Positions 35,250-43,958 of a DNA stretch of 44,477 nucleotides are shown in pieces. The DNA is from Staphylococcus caprae. Lineage in GTDB: Bacteria > Bacillota > Bacilli > Staphylococcales > Staphylococcaceae. The notes beneath the pieces are model-generated. The model was given only the letters and a program-made list of their open reading frames with translations, did no database searches and was not told where the DNA came from. The stretch lies in contig NZ_PPRT01000043.1 in assembly GCF_002902725.1 (NCBI RefSeq), positions 67,152-111,628 on the forward strand, written 5' to 3'. Numbering within the stretch: the first letter of the stretch is position 1; each line of letters opens with the position of its first letter. Position numbers and translations under genes: made by a program.

Positions 35250-36929
35250 TTAGTTGTTTTGTTCTTGGCGGTCTCTTTCTTTCCAATCTTTATGTCTTGC
35301 TTTTCTACGGCGTTTTCTTAATTTATCGCCCATCTTCTTGTTCAATTTATTAGCACGTTTGAAGTAGATACTTTCGAAATAACTTGTCGTACCTAATTGA
35401 TAGAAGATTAATGCGACGATTGCAATCACTAAGAAATCCCATGGATAATGAATCCAGTTCATACCTTTGAATTCTTTACTTCCTATGAATGATAAGAAGG
35501 CTAGAACGATAAGATAAATGATGATCCATAAACTACCGCCGATTTGTTTTTTAGTGTTTTTCCAATTCATCTTATATTCATAGAAGAAATAAATTGGTAA
35601 ACCTAAAATAATAATGAAAATAACTTCTGCAGTTGTCGGCCACATTGCCCAATAAATTGCAAGTGACGCAAGAACGAATGACAATGGTGCCATAAATTTT
35701 AAGATATTCGCTTTGAAAGGACGTGTCATCTTAGGTGCCATTTTACGTAATGAAATAACTGTTGTTGGACCTGTTAAATATGCAACGAGTGTTGCAGTAG
35801 AAATAACAGCTGCCAATGTACCCCAATCACGGAATAATGTAACCATAATCATACTTACAATCGCGTTAAATGCAATGGCAACACGAGGAATATTATATTT
35901 TTCATTCATTTTTCCTAAGAATTTAGGAATATGACCATTCTTTTCCATAGCGCGTAAGACACGACCAGTAACTGCGACGAATGATACGCCAGTACCAAAA
36001 GGAGATACTACGGCTTCAACATATAATAAAATTGCAAGCCAGTTAATTCCTAATAAGATTGCCATATCCGCGAATGGTGAATTGAAGTTGATACCATTCC
36101 AACCATGTTCATGAATCATAGAACTTGGCATTGAAGTAATAAATGTACTTTGAAGAATGATATACAATACTGCACTTAATGTAAGCGAAATCGCAATACC
36201 ACGTGCAATATTTTTCTCAGGATTTTTAATTTCAGAACCCATATTAATGATTGTTTGGAATGCATTAAATGAGAAAATGATACCTGATGTTGTTGTCGCA
36301 GCAAAGATTGGTGCACTGCCATATGGCATGAACGTACTTGCTGAGTGACCATAGTTGTTTGTATCAAATCCTGAAATCATTAACATAATGATTGTTAATA
36401 AAGGTACTCCCAATTTAAATACTGAAATTAAACTTGTAAATGAAGTTAATAATTTAACTGACCAGTAGTTTAAAAGTGAGAAGATTGCGATAATGATGTA
36501 AACGGCAAATAAACCAATCGTACTGATGGAACCGTCTTTCATTAAAGCTCCCATAGGTTTAGCCCAGTCCCAAGGCCAAGAACTCATATACTGTACAGCA
36601 GAAACAGCTTCAATTGGGATAATTGTTACGAGTGAAACCCAATTGGCCCATGCTGCAATGAATCCAAGTAGTGATCCGTGAGTATACTGTGCATAGTTAC
36701 TCATACCGCCTGATTGAGGGAACATTGTTCCGATTTCGATATAGTTGTAAGCTATCGTACCAATAACTACGAAACCAATAATCCAAGAAATGATGGCGGC
36801 TGGACCCGCGATAGATGAAGCCTCCCATGCACCGAATAACCAACCAGAACCGATAAGAGAACCAAGTCCTAGTAAGACGAGTTGCGAGAGGTTAATCTTA
36901 CTACTTTTCGATTTATTATTTTTTTCCAT
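35250..36929 (-). CDS. APC-superfamily amino acid permease
   Basis: 559-aa transporter with 12-14 hydrophobic helices. The first helix has G-L-G-S-L-I-G-S-G-W-L-F, the typical substrate-binding break, and helix 6 has S-F-N-A-F-Q. It is longer than usual, with a basic C-terminal tail (residues about 525-559, R-K-R-R-R-K-A-R-H-K-D-W-K-E-R-D-R). Substrate undetermined. The ribosome-binding site (aaggag) precedes the ATG at 36929. It is transcribed alone. Confidence 0.88.
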   Translation of the reverse strand: MEKNNKSKSSKINLSQLVLLGLGSLIGSGWLFGAWEASSIAGPAAIISWIIGFVVIGTIAYNYIEIGTMFPQSGGMSNYAQYTHGSLLGFIAAWANWVSLVTIIPIEAVSAVQYMSSWPWDWAKPMGALMKDGSISTIGLFAVYIIIAIFSLLNYWSVKLLTSFTSLISVFKLGVPLLTIIMLMISGFDTNNYGHSASTFMPYGSAPIFAATTTSGIIFSFNAFQTIINMGSEIKNPEKNIARGIAISLTLSAVLYIILQSTFITSMPSSMIHEHGWNGINFNSPFADMAILLGINWLAILLYVEAVVSPFGTGVSFVAVTGRVLRAMEKNGHIPKFLGKMNEKYNIPRVAIAFNAIVSMIMVTLFRDWGTLAAVISTATLVAYLTGPTTVISLRKMAPKMTRPFKANILKFMAPLSFVLASLAIYWAMWPTTAEVIFIIILGLPIYFFYEYKMNWKNTKKQIGGSLWIIIYLIVLAFLSFIGSKEFKGMNWIHYPWDFLVIAIVALIFYQLGTTSYFESIYFKRANKLNKKMGDKLRKRRRKARHKDWKERDRQEQNN

Positions 36930-37113
36930 AATTACTCCTTTTTATATGCTGAAAAATTCAACAAATTACTACGCTACAATTATACGCTAGATTATTTAAT
37001 AGTCAAATTGTGTATTTGTATAAATTTAATAAACTTTGCATAATTCGATTTTTCTGAAAATTAATTATATAATAGGCTTTAATACTAAATAAAAGGATTG
37101 GAAAGATTAAATA

Positions 37114-37713
37114 ATGGTGAATAAACAAAAAAATGAAAAAGTAGAAGAATTTTTGAATAAAGATAGTCAATGGCAAGAATGTTATCAATTTCTTAGAGAT
37201 TTAATTTTTCAAGATACAGAACTTGAAGAAACTTATAAATGGATGCACCCGTGTTATACATTAAATGGAAAGAACGTGGTTCTCATTCATGGCTTTAAAC
37301 ATTATGTGGCGCTTCTCTTCCATAAAGGTGCCATATTAGAAGACAAATATGGGACATTAATTCAACAAACTGAAAAAGTACAAGCAGCACGTCAACTACG
37401 ATTCGAAAGTTTAGATGAAATTAAAAATCGCGAAGAAGAAATTTAATATTATTTAAATGAAGCAACTAAAACTGAAAAAGCAGGTAAAAAAGTTGAGATG
37501 AAGAAAAATGAAGACTATGAAGTACCTGAAGAATTAGAACAGAAATTTGCAGAAAATCCACAACTTAAAGAAGCTTTTTATCAGCTAACACCTGGACGAC
37601 AACATCAATACCTGTACCATTTCTCACAAGCAAAACGCAGTCAAACACGTATTAATCGCATTGAAAAGTATGTGGAACATATTTTAAATGGAAAAGGTAT
37701 GCAAGATAAATAA
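37114..37713 (+). pseudogene. YdeI/DUF1801-family gene interrupted by an in-frame TAA
   Basis: A reading frame of 200 codons starts at 37114. The N-terminal part (residues 1-110) has the DUF1801-like core (Y-K-W-M-H-P-C-Y-T-L-N-G-K-N-V-V-L-I-H-G-F-K). The C-terminal part (from 37447) has the YdeI-type tail (L-T-P-G-R-Q-H-Q-Y-L-Y-H-F-S-Q-A-K-R-S-Q-T-R-I-N-R-I-E). They are in the same frame and separated only by TAA at 37444-37446, so a single base change (for example from CAA, GAA or AAA) split the gene. The second half could restart at ATG 37498 but lacks the core. A TATAAT lies at 37068-37073. YdeI proteins have been linked to tolerance of some antimicrobial peptides; the role here is unknown. 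Confidence 0.85.
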
Positions 37714-37777
37714 AACGGAATTTATCTAAAGTACGACAGTACGACAAAATCACATCGACTCAACCCGAATCAAAATA

Positions 37778-37846
37778 AACTGTCGATAAAGCCAAAGACT
37801 TTATCGACAGTTCTAAGTGAACAGATTCCAACTTGTTCACTCTTTT
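37778..37846. terminator. Two tandem hairpins between the YdeI pseudogene and bdhA
   Basis: aactgtcgataaag (37778-37791) pairs with ctttatcgacagtt (37799-37812). A second hairpin, gtgaaca (37817-37823) with tgttcac (37834-37840), is followed by a T-rich run. They serve the convergent genes. Confidence 0.8.
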
Positions 37847-37871
37847 TATTTCACTCTAAATTCGTATAGAA

Positions 37872-38924
37872 TTATTTTTGGTCGCCATTCAAACGTACTA
37901 AAATTTTAGCTTGAGATTTGTCATTTACAAGTTGATTAAATCCACTTTCAACGATATTATCTAATTCAATTTCATCAGTAACTACATCTTTAACATTTAA
38001 GCTACCGTTTGCGATTAAGTCGATAGTTTGTTGGAACGTTGTAGGTGTGTAAGCAATTGTAGTTGTTAATTTAACACCTTTATTCATTTGTAGTAGTGGG
38101 TTAAATTCTACCGGATGACCGAAAATAGCCACAATCACTGATGTGCCTCGAGGACGTGTCACTTCGATAGATTGTTGTAATGTAATACCTACGCCAGCGA
38201 CTTCAAATGATACATCTACACCATTGTCAGTATGTTCGTAAACTGCTTTCACTGGGTCTACATTTGCAGAATTGAAGGTATGTGTTGCACCAACGCTTCT
38301 CGCTTTCTCTAAACGTTCTTCAGATAAATCGAAGACAAAGATTTTACTTGCGCCAGCCGCTTTCGCTGCGATAACAGTTAATAAACCAATTGGTCCTGCT
38401 CCAAATACTGCGACAGTGTCACCGAATAATAATTCGCCTTCCTTAACTGCTTGTACTGCAACGGCAGTTGGTTCTACAAGTGCGCCTTCACGTGCTGTTA
38501 CATTATCAGGTAAATGATATACATTTGTTTCAGGTGCATTAGTGAATTCAGCAAATCCACCGTCTGAGCCTAAACCAATAAATGAATAACCATCATATAA
38601 ATCGATGTTTTCTTCTTTTTCACGTTTAGAAACTGTAGGATTTACAACAACACGGTCACCTTTTTTGAAACGCGTAACGTCTTTACCGACATTTTCTACT
38701 ACACCTGAAAATTCGTGACCTAACGTCACAGGTGCTTTTTGACCTAATAGTGGGTCGGGTTTGTCTGTTGAAATGAAAATAGGTCCTTCTAAATATTCAT
38801 GTAAGTCTGTGCCACAAATACCTGTCCATGATACTTTCACTTGAACTTCATTATCTTTTAATGCTTTAGGTTCGCGATCCTCTACACGTACATCTTTTTG
38901 TCCATACCAGACTGCTGCCTTCAT
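37872..38924 (-). CDS. bdhA: 2,3-butanediol dehydrogenase (zinc alcohol dehydrogenase family)
   Basis: 350-aa medium-chain Zn dehydrogenase. Zinc ligands lie in G-I-C-G-T-D-L-H-E-Y and L-G-H-E-F-S-G-V-V; G-A-G-P-I-G-L-L is the NAD site. It most resembles (R,R)-butanediol/acetoin dehydrogenases (BdhA/YdjL), which interconvert acetoin and 2,3-butanediol with NADH, disposing of reducing power during fermentation. A TTG at 38933 abuts gagggg, so the ATG at 38924 with 9-nt spacing is chosen. A Rex-like operator stands about 130 bp upstream, and a candidate promoter (TTGTCA, 18 bp, TAATAA on the minus strand) lies just downstream of it. Confidence 0.88.
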   Translation of the reverse strand: MKAAVWYGQKDVRVEDREPKALKDNEVQVKVSWTGICGTDLHEYLEGPIFISTDKPDPLLGQKAPVTLGHEFSGVVENVGKDVTRFKKGDRVVVNPTVSKREKEENIDLYDGYSFIGLGSDGGFAEFTNAPETNVYHLPDNVTAREGALVEPTAVAVQAVKEGELLFGDTVAVFGAGPIGLLTVIAAKAAGASKIFVFDLSEERLEKARSVGATHTFNSANVDPVKAVYEHTDNGVDVSFEVAGVGITLQQSIEVTRPRGTSVIVAIFGHPVEFNPLLQMNKGVKLTTTIAYTPTTFQQTIDLIANGSLNVKDVVTDEIELDNIVESGFNQLVNDKSQAKILVRLNGDQK

Positions 38925-39053
38925 ATTTAACAACCCCTCAATTGTAAATTTGACATCCGAAACTTCTTCAGTCTTTTGATTAGCGTAATAATTCTTATTA
39001 CACTTTGAGAATAATACTATTATTATGGGATTTCAATAGTTTATGACAAAATT

Positions 39054-39071
39054 ATGTGAAATAATTCACGA
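39054..39071. promoter_or_regulatory. Rex-like operator upstream of bdhA
   Basis: ATGTGAAATAATTCACGA matches the staphylococcal Rex consensus TTGTGAA-N4-TTCACAA at all but the first and next-to-last positions, with a perfect GTGAA-ATAA-TTCAC core. It also fits the Crp/Fnr-like TGTGA-N6-TCACA. Rex, an NAD+/NADH-sensing repressor, controls fermentation genes, which suits bdhA. Confidence 0.7.
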
Positions 39072-39192
39072 AATTTTAATTTCCTATTTTTTCTCACTGA
39101 AAATTAATTTTCCAATGTTATAAATATAGATATCATTGCCTTTTTATAAAAACTTTAACTTAAAAAATTGTTACTATGTGCCCGTGAGCAAT

Positions 39193-39216
39193 GTTTAATA
39201 AAATAATATAGGGTAT
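39193..39216 (+). promoter_or_regulatory. Sigma-B promoter upstream of opuC
   Basis: GTTTAA (39193-39198), 12-bp spacer, GGGTAT (39211-39216): exact match to both hexamers of the staphylococcal/Bacillus sigma-B consensus. It faces opuCA with a leader of about 215 nt. General-stress control fits an osmoprotectant uptake operon. Confidence 0.85.
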
Positions 39217-39319
39217 ATAGTTATGTAACGGTCGAAGTTCAAGCCAGCCCATGAGTGTACAGTTTTGAGCAAGCTTTGTTATTACTCGTGTATGATTACA
39301 TATTTAAAATTTTAAAAGC

Positions 39320-39389
39320 AAAGGCCTCTGCGCTCTTGTTTAACTTATGAAACTATTTGTTTAACAACTGCTCTTGAGGTCTTTTATTT
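39320..39389 (+). terminator. Terminator- or attenuator-like hairpin in the opuC leader
   Basis: aaaggcctc (39320-39328) pairs with gaggtcttt (39376-39384, one G-U pair), followed by TATTTT. The 47-nt loop holds a direct repeat, cttgtttaac and ttgtttaac. It ends about 50 nt before opuCA. It could attenuate opuC or end a sigma-B-dependent RNA of about 165 nt. The rest of 38925-39437 has no gene. Confidence 0.5.
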
Positions 39390-39437
39390 TTGAAAATGAG
39401 CTTCGTTACTTTAACCACAAGAAAGGGGAACACAACT

Positions 39438-40709
39438 ATGTTAAGTATCAAAAACTTAACCAAAATTTATTCAGGGAATAAAAAAGCGGTTGATAGTATC
39501 TCTTTGGATATTGAATCAGGAGAATTTATCGCATTTATTGGGACAAGTGGTAGTGGAAAGACGACTGCCTTACGTATGATTAATCGTATGATTGAGGCAA
39601 CTGACGGCCAAATTACGATGAATGGGAAAGATGTGCGTAATATGAATCCTGTTGAATTGCGTAGAAGTATTGGTTATGTCATTCAACAAATCGGATTAAT
39701 GCCACATATGACTATTAGAGAGAACATTGTTTTGGTACCTAAACTCTTAAAATGGTCTAAAGAAAAGAAAGATGCTAAAGCGAAAGAATTAATTAAATTA
39801 GTAGATTTACCTGAAGAATATTTGGATCGTTATCCTGCAGAATTATCAGGTGGTCAACAACAACGTATCGGTGTCGTACGTGCACTGGCTGCTGAACAAG
39901 ACATCATTTTAATGGATGAACCGTTCGGAGCACTGGATCCAATTACTCGTGACACGTTACAAGATTTAGTTAAAGAATTGCAACAAAAATTAGGTAAAAC
40001 ATTTATTTTCGTCACACATGATATGGATGAAGCCATCAAATTGGCAGATAAAATTTGTATCATGTCAAAAGGGCAAGTCGTTCAATACGATACACCAGAT
40101 AATATTTTAAGAAATCCAGCTAATGATTTCGTTAAAGATTTCATTGGTCAAAATCGTCTTATTCAAGATCGTCCGAACATGAAGACAGTAGAAGGTGCCA
40201 TGATTAAGCCGGTAACTGTTCATGCAGATGATTCATTAAATGATGCGGTTAATGTGATGAGACAACGTCGTGTAGATACGATTTTCGTTGTGAATAATCA
40301 CAACACGTTGCTAGGGTTCTTAGATATCGAAGACATTAATCAAGGTTTAAGAACAGGTAAAGAACTTATCGATACAATGCAACGTGACGTATATAAAGTA
40401 CATATAGATTCGAAATTGCAAGATTCTGTGCGTACCATTCTTAAACGTAATGTAAGAAATGTGCCAGTCGTCGATGATCATAATCAACTCATTGGCTTAA
40501 TTACCCGCGCCAACTTAGTAGATATCGTTTACGATTCTATCTGGGGTGAAGACGAAAGTGAGACTACTAAGGCTGAGACCTCTTCTGAAAATGGTTCCCA
40601 CAATCGTGTACAACAAGAGCAAGAAGAGAATATTGCGCAAGAATCGGAGTTACAACATAAAGGAGCCAACGAGCCTCACGATACTCAGAAAACGGGAGTT
40701 GATCAATAA
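39438..40709 (+). CDS. opuCA: OpuCA, ATPase of the glycine betaine/carnitine/choline ABC transporter
   Basis: 423 aa. ABC ATPase domain with G-T-S-G-S-G-K-T-T (Walker A), L-S-G-G-Q-Q-Q-R (signature) and I-I-L-M-D-E-P (Walker B), followed by two CBS domains (about residues 250-365), the usual osmosensing module. A hydrophilic, Q/E/N-rich tail of about 50 residues (S-E-T-T-K-A-E-T-S-S...) follows. The start at 39438 has aaagggg; the upstream ATG (39390) lies in the leader next to the hairpin's T-run. It is the first gene of opuCABCD, driven by a sigma-B-type promoter. Confidence 0.93.
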   Translation: MLSIKNLTKIYSGNKKAVDSISLDIESGEFIAFIGTSGSGKTTALRMINRMIEATDGQITMNGKDVRNMNPVELRRSIGYVIQQIGLMPHMTIRENIVLVPKLLKWSKEKKDAKAKELIKLVDLPEEYLDRYPAELSGGQQQRIGVVRALAAEQDIILMDEPFGALDPITRDTLQDLVKELQQKLGKTFIFVTHDMDEAIKLADKICIMSKGQVVQYDTPDNILRNPANDFVKDFIGQNRLIQDRPNMKTVEGAMIKPVTVHADDSLNDAVNVMRQRRVDTIFVVNNHNTLLGFLDIEDINQGLRTGKELIDTMQRDVYKVHIDSKLQDSVRTILKRNVRNVPVVDDHNQLIGLITRANLVDIVYDSIWGEDESETTKAETSSENGSHNRVQQEQEENIAQESELQHKGANEPHDTQKTGVDQ

Positions 40710-41344
40710 TGGGTGCATTCTTCCATGAGTATGGCGGTCAACTTGTATCAAAAACGATAGAACATTTTTATATTTCTATTATTGCGTTACTCATCGCAAT
40801 TGTTGTAGCAGTACCTATAGGCATCTTGTTATCTAAAACGACACGTACAGCCAATGTTGTGTTAACAATCGCAGGGGTGCTTCAAACAATTCCTACGCTC
40901 GCAGTGTTAGCTATTATGATTCCGATTTTCGGTGTAGGTAAAACACCCGCAATTGTAGCTTTATTTATCTATGTATTATTACCGATTTTAAATAATACAG
41001 TATTAGGTGTGAAAAATATTGATAAAAACGTCATTCAAGCAGGTCAAAGTATGGGAATGACTAAGATGCAGTTAATGAAAGATGTGGAGTTACCACTTGC
41101 GTTGCCTTTAATTATCAGTGGTATACGTCTCTCAAGTGTGTACGTCATTAGTTGGGCTACACTTGCTAGTTACGTTGGTGCAGGTGGCTTAGGTGACCTT
41201 GTATTTAATGGTTTAAATCTCTATCAACCACCTATGATTATTAGTGCAGCAATTTTGGTTACACTTTTAGCATTAATCGTCGACTTTTTACTTTCATTAG
41301 TTGAAAAGTGGGTAGTGCCTAAAGGTCTTAAAGTATCTAGATAA
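40709..41344 (+). CDS. opuCB: OpuCB, permease of the OpuC transporter
   Basis: 211-aa inner-membrane permease of the binding-protein-dependent family, with about five helices and the EAA-like loop A-G-Q-S-M-G-M-T-K-M-Q-L-M-K-D-V-E-L-P-L-A. It pairs with OpuCD in the heteromeric channel. Its ATG overlaps the opuCA stop by one base (TAATG), so translation is coupled. Confidence 0.93.
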   Translation: MGAFFHEYGGQLVSKTIEHFYISIIALLIAIVVAVPIGILLSKTTRTANVVLTIAGVLQTIPTLAVLAIMIPIFGVGKTPAIVALFIYVLLPILNNTVLGVKNIDKNVIQAGQSMGMTKMQLMKDVELPLALPLIISGIRLSSVYVISWATLASYVGAGGLGDLVFNGLNLYQPPMIISAAILVTLLALIVDFLLSLVEKWVVPKGLKVSR

Positions 41345-41365
41345 TTAAAAAGGGAGGAAACGTCA

Positions 41366-42310
41366 TTGATGAAACATTTGAAATATACAGTTATTCTCAT
41401 TGCATTGTCTCTCTTAGTATTATCTGGATGTAGTTTACCAGGCCTTGGTGATGGCAATGCAAAAGATGATGTCAAAATTACAACAACTGAAACAAGTGAA
41501 ACAAAGATTATAGCTAATATGGAAAAGTTAATGATTGAACATGAAACAAAAGGTAAAATTAAGCCAACTTTAATAGGTAACTTAGGATCTAGTATTATCC
41601 AACATAATGCGTTGCAACGTGGAGATGTTAATATGTCAGCGGTTCGTTATACTGGCACAGAACTTACGAGTGTACTTAATGCGAAACCGACTAAAGATCC
41701 TAAAAAAGCGATGTCAGAAACACAACGTTTGTTTAAGAAGAAATATGACCAAAAATATTACAATTCTTTAGGTTTTGCGAATACTTATGCATTTATGGTC
41801 ACAAAAGAAACTGCTAAAAAGTATCATTTAGAAAAAGTGTCCGATTTAGAAAAGTATAAAGACAAATTACGTTTAGGTATGGATACACAATGGATGAACC
41901 GTGCTGGAGATGGTTATCCTGCTTTCGTTAAAGATTATGGATTTAAATTTGATAGTGCACGTCCTATGCAAATTGGACTTGTATATGATGCACTTAAAAA
42001 TAAAAAGTTAGATGTAGCAGTTGGTTATTCTACTGATGGTCGTATCGCTGCTTATGATTTGAAAATCTTAAAAGATGATCGTAAATTCTTCCCACCATAT
42101 GATGGTAGTCCTTTAGCTACAGAAAAACTTGTGAAAGATAATCCAAAAATCGATAAAGCTTTGAAAAAATTACAAGGTAGAATTACGACGAAAGAAATGC
42201 AGAAATTAAATTATGAAGCAGATGGTAAAGGGAAAGAACCAGCAGTGATTGCAGAAGAGTATCTGAAGAAACATCATTATTTTGATGATGAAAAAGGAGG
42301 TCAACAATAA
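41366..42310 (+). CDS. opuCC: OpuCC, substrate-binding lipoprotein of OpuC
   Basis: About 314-aa lipoprotein. The signal peptide has the lipobox L-S-G-C, with Cys22 counting from TTG. The mature part is an OpuAC/ProX-type binding protein for quaternary ammonium compounds (motifs T-E-T-S-E-T-K-I-I-A, W-M-N-R-A-G-D-G-Y-P-A-F, V-G-Y-S-T-D-G-R-I). agggagg stands 8 nt before TTG 41366 and 11 nt before ATG 41369; either may be used. It follows opuCB by 21 bp. Confidence 0.93.
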   Translation: MMKHLKYTVILIALSLLVLSGCSLPGLGDGNAKDDVKITTTETSETKIIANMEKLMIEHETKGKIKPTLIGNLGSSIIQHNALQRGDVNMSAVRYTGTELTSVLNAKPTKDPKKAMSETQRLFKKKYDQKYYNSLGFANTYAFMVTKETAKKYHLEKVSDLEKYKDKLRLGMDTQWMNRAGDGYPAFVKDYGFKFDSARPMQIGLVYDALKNKKLDVAVGYSTDGRIAAYDLKILKDDRKFFPPYDGSPLATEKLVKDNPKIDKALKKLQGRITTKEMQKLNYEADGKGKEPAVIAEEYLKKHHYFDDEKGGQQ

Positions 42311-42996
42311 TGAAAGGTAATTTATTACATTCAATATTAGAGTATTATTCTCTCAACTGGGCCTTCCTTTTAGAGTTATTCTTTAAGCATTTATTGATGT
42401 CAGTGTATGGCGTCTTATTTGCATGTATTATTGGTATACCGGTTGGTATTTTTATAGCGAAATATAAACGTTTATCATGGATCGTCATAACAATTGCAAA
42501 TGTTATTCAAACTGTACCAGCCATTGCGATGTTAGCCATTTTAATGTTAGCAATGGGACTTGGACCAACGACAGTGGTAGTGACCGTATTCCTATATTCA
42601 TTACTTCCTATTATTAAAAACACGTACACAGGTATTGTTGAAGTAGATGACAATATTAAAGATGCTGGCAAAGGAATGGGGATGACAGGTAACCAAGTAC
42701 TCCGTATGATTGAATTACCACTCTCATTATCGGTAATTATTGGAGGAATTAGAATTGCGCTGGTCGTAGCCATTGGTATTGTAGCTATCGGTTCATTTAT
42801 CGGGGCACCGACACTCGGAGATATTATTATTCGCGGTACGAATTCCACTGATGGTACAACATTCATTTTAGCTGGCGCCATTCCAATCGCATTAATAGCT
42901 ATTATTATAGATATTGGCTTACGTTTCTTAGAAAAACGTTTAGACCCAACCCGTAAAAATAAAGGACAAGAACACCAAGTTCAAAAATTAAGCTAA
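42310..42996 (+). CDS. opuCD: OpuCD, permease of the OpuC transporter
   Basis: 228-aa permease paralogous to OpuCB, with five to six helices and the loop A-G-K-G-M-G-M-T-G-N-Q-V-L-R-M-I-E-L-P-L-S. Its ATG overlaps the opuCC stop by one base, preceded by ggagg. It is the last gene of the operon, closed by the terminator at 43027. Confidence 0.93.
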   Translation: MKGNLLHSILEYYSLNWAFLLELFFKHLLMSVYGVLFACIIGIPVGIFIAKYKRLSWIVITIANVIQTVPAIAMLAILMLAMGLGPTTVVVTVFLYSLLPIIKNTYTGIVEVDDNIKDAGKGMGMTGNQVLRMIELPLSLSVIIGGIRIALVVAIGIVAIGSFIGAPTLGDIIIRGTNSTDGTTFILAGAIPIALIAIIIDIGLRFLEKRLDPTRKNKGQEHQVQKLS

Positions 42997-43026
42997 TATC
43001 AAAAAATGAATACTTAATACAAAATA

Positions 43027-43073
43027 TAGCTCCTAAAAGAAGTGATTACAAAACTTCATTTTAGGAGCTATTA
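43027..43073 (+). terminator. Terminator of opuCABCD
   Basis: tagctcctaaaa (43027-43038) pairs perfectly with ttttaggagcta (43059-43070), continued inside by gaagt/acttc. The T-run after it is weak (TTAT), but the stem is long. Confidence 0.85.
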
Positions 43074-43078
43074 TCATG

Positions 43079-43204
43079 GGAGTGAGACAGAAATATAATT
43101 TATCAAAATTATTTTCGTTGTCTCACCCCGGCAAGGATGGCTAGGATTGAAAGAAGCTTGATGTAAGCACACTTTCAATTCAGACATCTACTGCCAATAT
43201 GTTG
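43079..43204. repeat. Dispersed staphylococcal hairpin repeat, longer copy
   Basis: gggagtgagaca (43079-43090) pairs with tgtctcacccc (43119-43129), with the inner gaaatataatt/aattattttc. A downstream part (gattgaaagaagcttgatgtaagcacactttcaattcag...ctactgccaatatg) follows. The hairpin half matches the copy at 22705 in layout; the tail differs. A further stem aggctgagaca/tgtctcaacct (43209-43239) probably terminates lrgB on the minus strand. Confidence 0.75.
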
Positions 43205-43253
43205 AAGAAGGCTGAGACAATTAATTATGTCTCAACCTCATGATATAAATTTT

Positions 43254-43955
43254 TTATAGTAAGATGGGTGCGAGTATAGGCACAACAGCTACCACAATAA
43301 CACCTACGATAACTACGGCAATACTCCCCATTGATTCTTCCGTTTCTCCTAAATCTTTAGCAGCAGCGACACCTAACGTATGACCACTTGTTCCTAATGC
43401 TAAACCTCTCGCTATAGGATTAGAAATTTTAAATAGTTCAACTATTTTAATACCTAGCGCAGAAATCACAACCGCATTAAGAATAACGGCTAACGACGTT
43501 AATTCTTTAACCCCGCCGATACCTTCAGATACAGGTAAGGCGATAGCTGTTGTTGCAGCTTGAGGTAACATTGATGCAATAATTTGTGAACCAAATTGGA
43601 ATATTTTAGCTACTAGGTAGATGAGCATCAGTGCACTCACTGTTCCAATTGCAATGCCACCAAAGATTTCAAGCCAGTATTTTTTCAATACTTCACGTTT
43701 TTTATATAACGGAATAGCGAAACTAATTGTAGCCGGCTCTAAGAAGAAGAAAATAACGTCACCACCAACTTTATATTGTTGATAGCTGATGCCAGTTACT
43801 TTTAAAAATACAATCCCCACAACCATACTAACAAATAAAGGTGCTAATAAAAAGAACCCGTTCGTCTTTTTATAGAAATATGTAGCAATCACAAATGGAA
43901 TTAAGGACAGTAAAATTCCAAAGTAGGGTGTATTGATTCCTAAATGTTCAATCAT
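43254..43955 (-). CDS. lrgB: LrgB, antiholin-like membrane protein
   Basis: 233-aa LrgB/CidB-family protein with about eight hydrophobic segments. The highly conserved [12 protein letters not shown] and [12 protein letters not shown] are present, and the sequence closely resembles S. aureus LrgB. With LrgA it modulates murein hydrolase activity, cell death and, by later models, export of pyruvate or other small acids. Its ribosome-binding site (ggagg) lies in the end of lrgA, 3 nt from its stop, so the two are coupled. Confidence 0.93.
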   Translation of the reverse strand: MIEHLGINTPYFGILLSLIPFVIATYFYKKTNGFFLLAPLFVSMVVGIVFLKVTGISYQQYKVGGDVIFFFLEPATISFAIPLYKKREVLKKYWLEIFGGIAIGTVSALMLIYLVAKIFQFGSQIIASMLPQAATTAIALPVSEGIGGVKELTSLAVILNAVVISALGIKIVELFKISNPIARGLALGTSGHTLGVAAAKDLGETEESMGSIAVVIVGVIVVAVVPILAPILL

Positions 43956-43958
43956 TGT

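Noticed and set aside
39390..39437. Extended OpuCA N-terminus (MKMSFVTLTTRKGNTT)
   Set aside because: It lies in the leader right after the hairpin; the start at 39438 has aaagggg and the normal family N-terminus.
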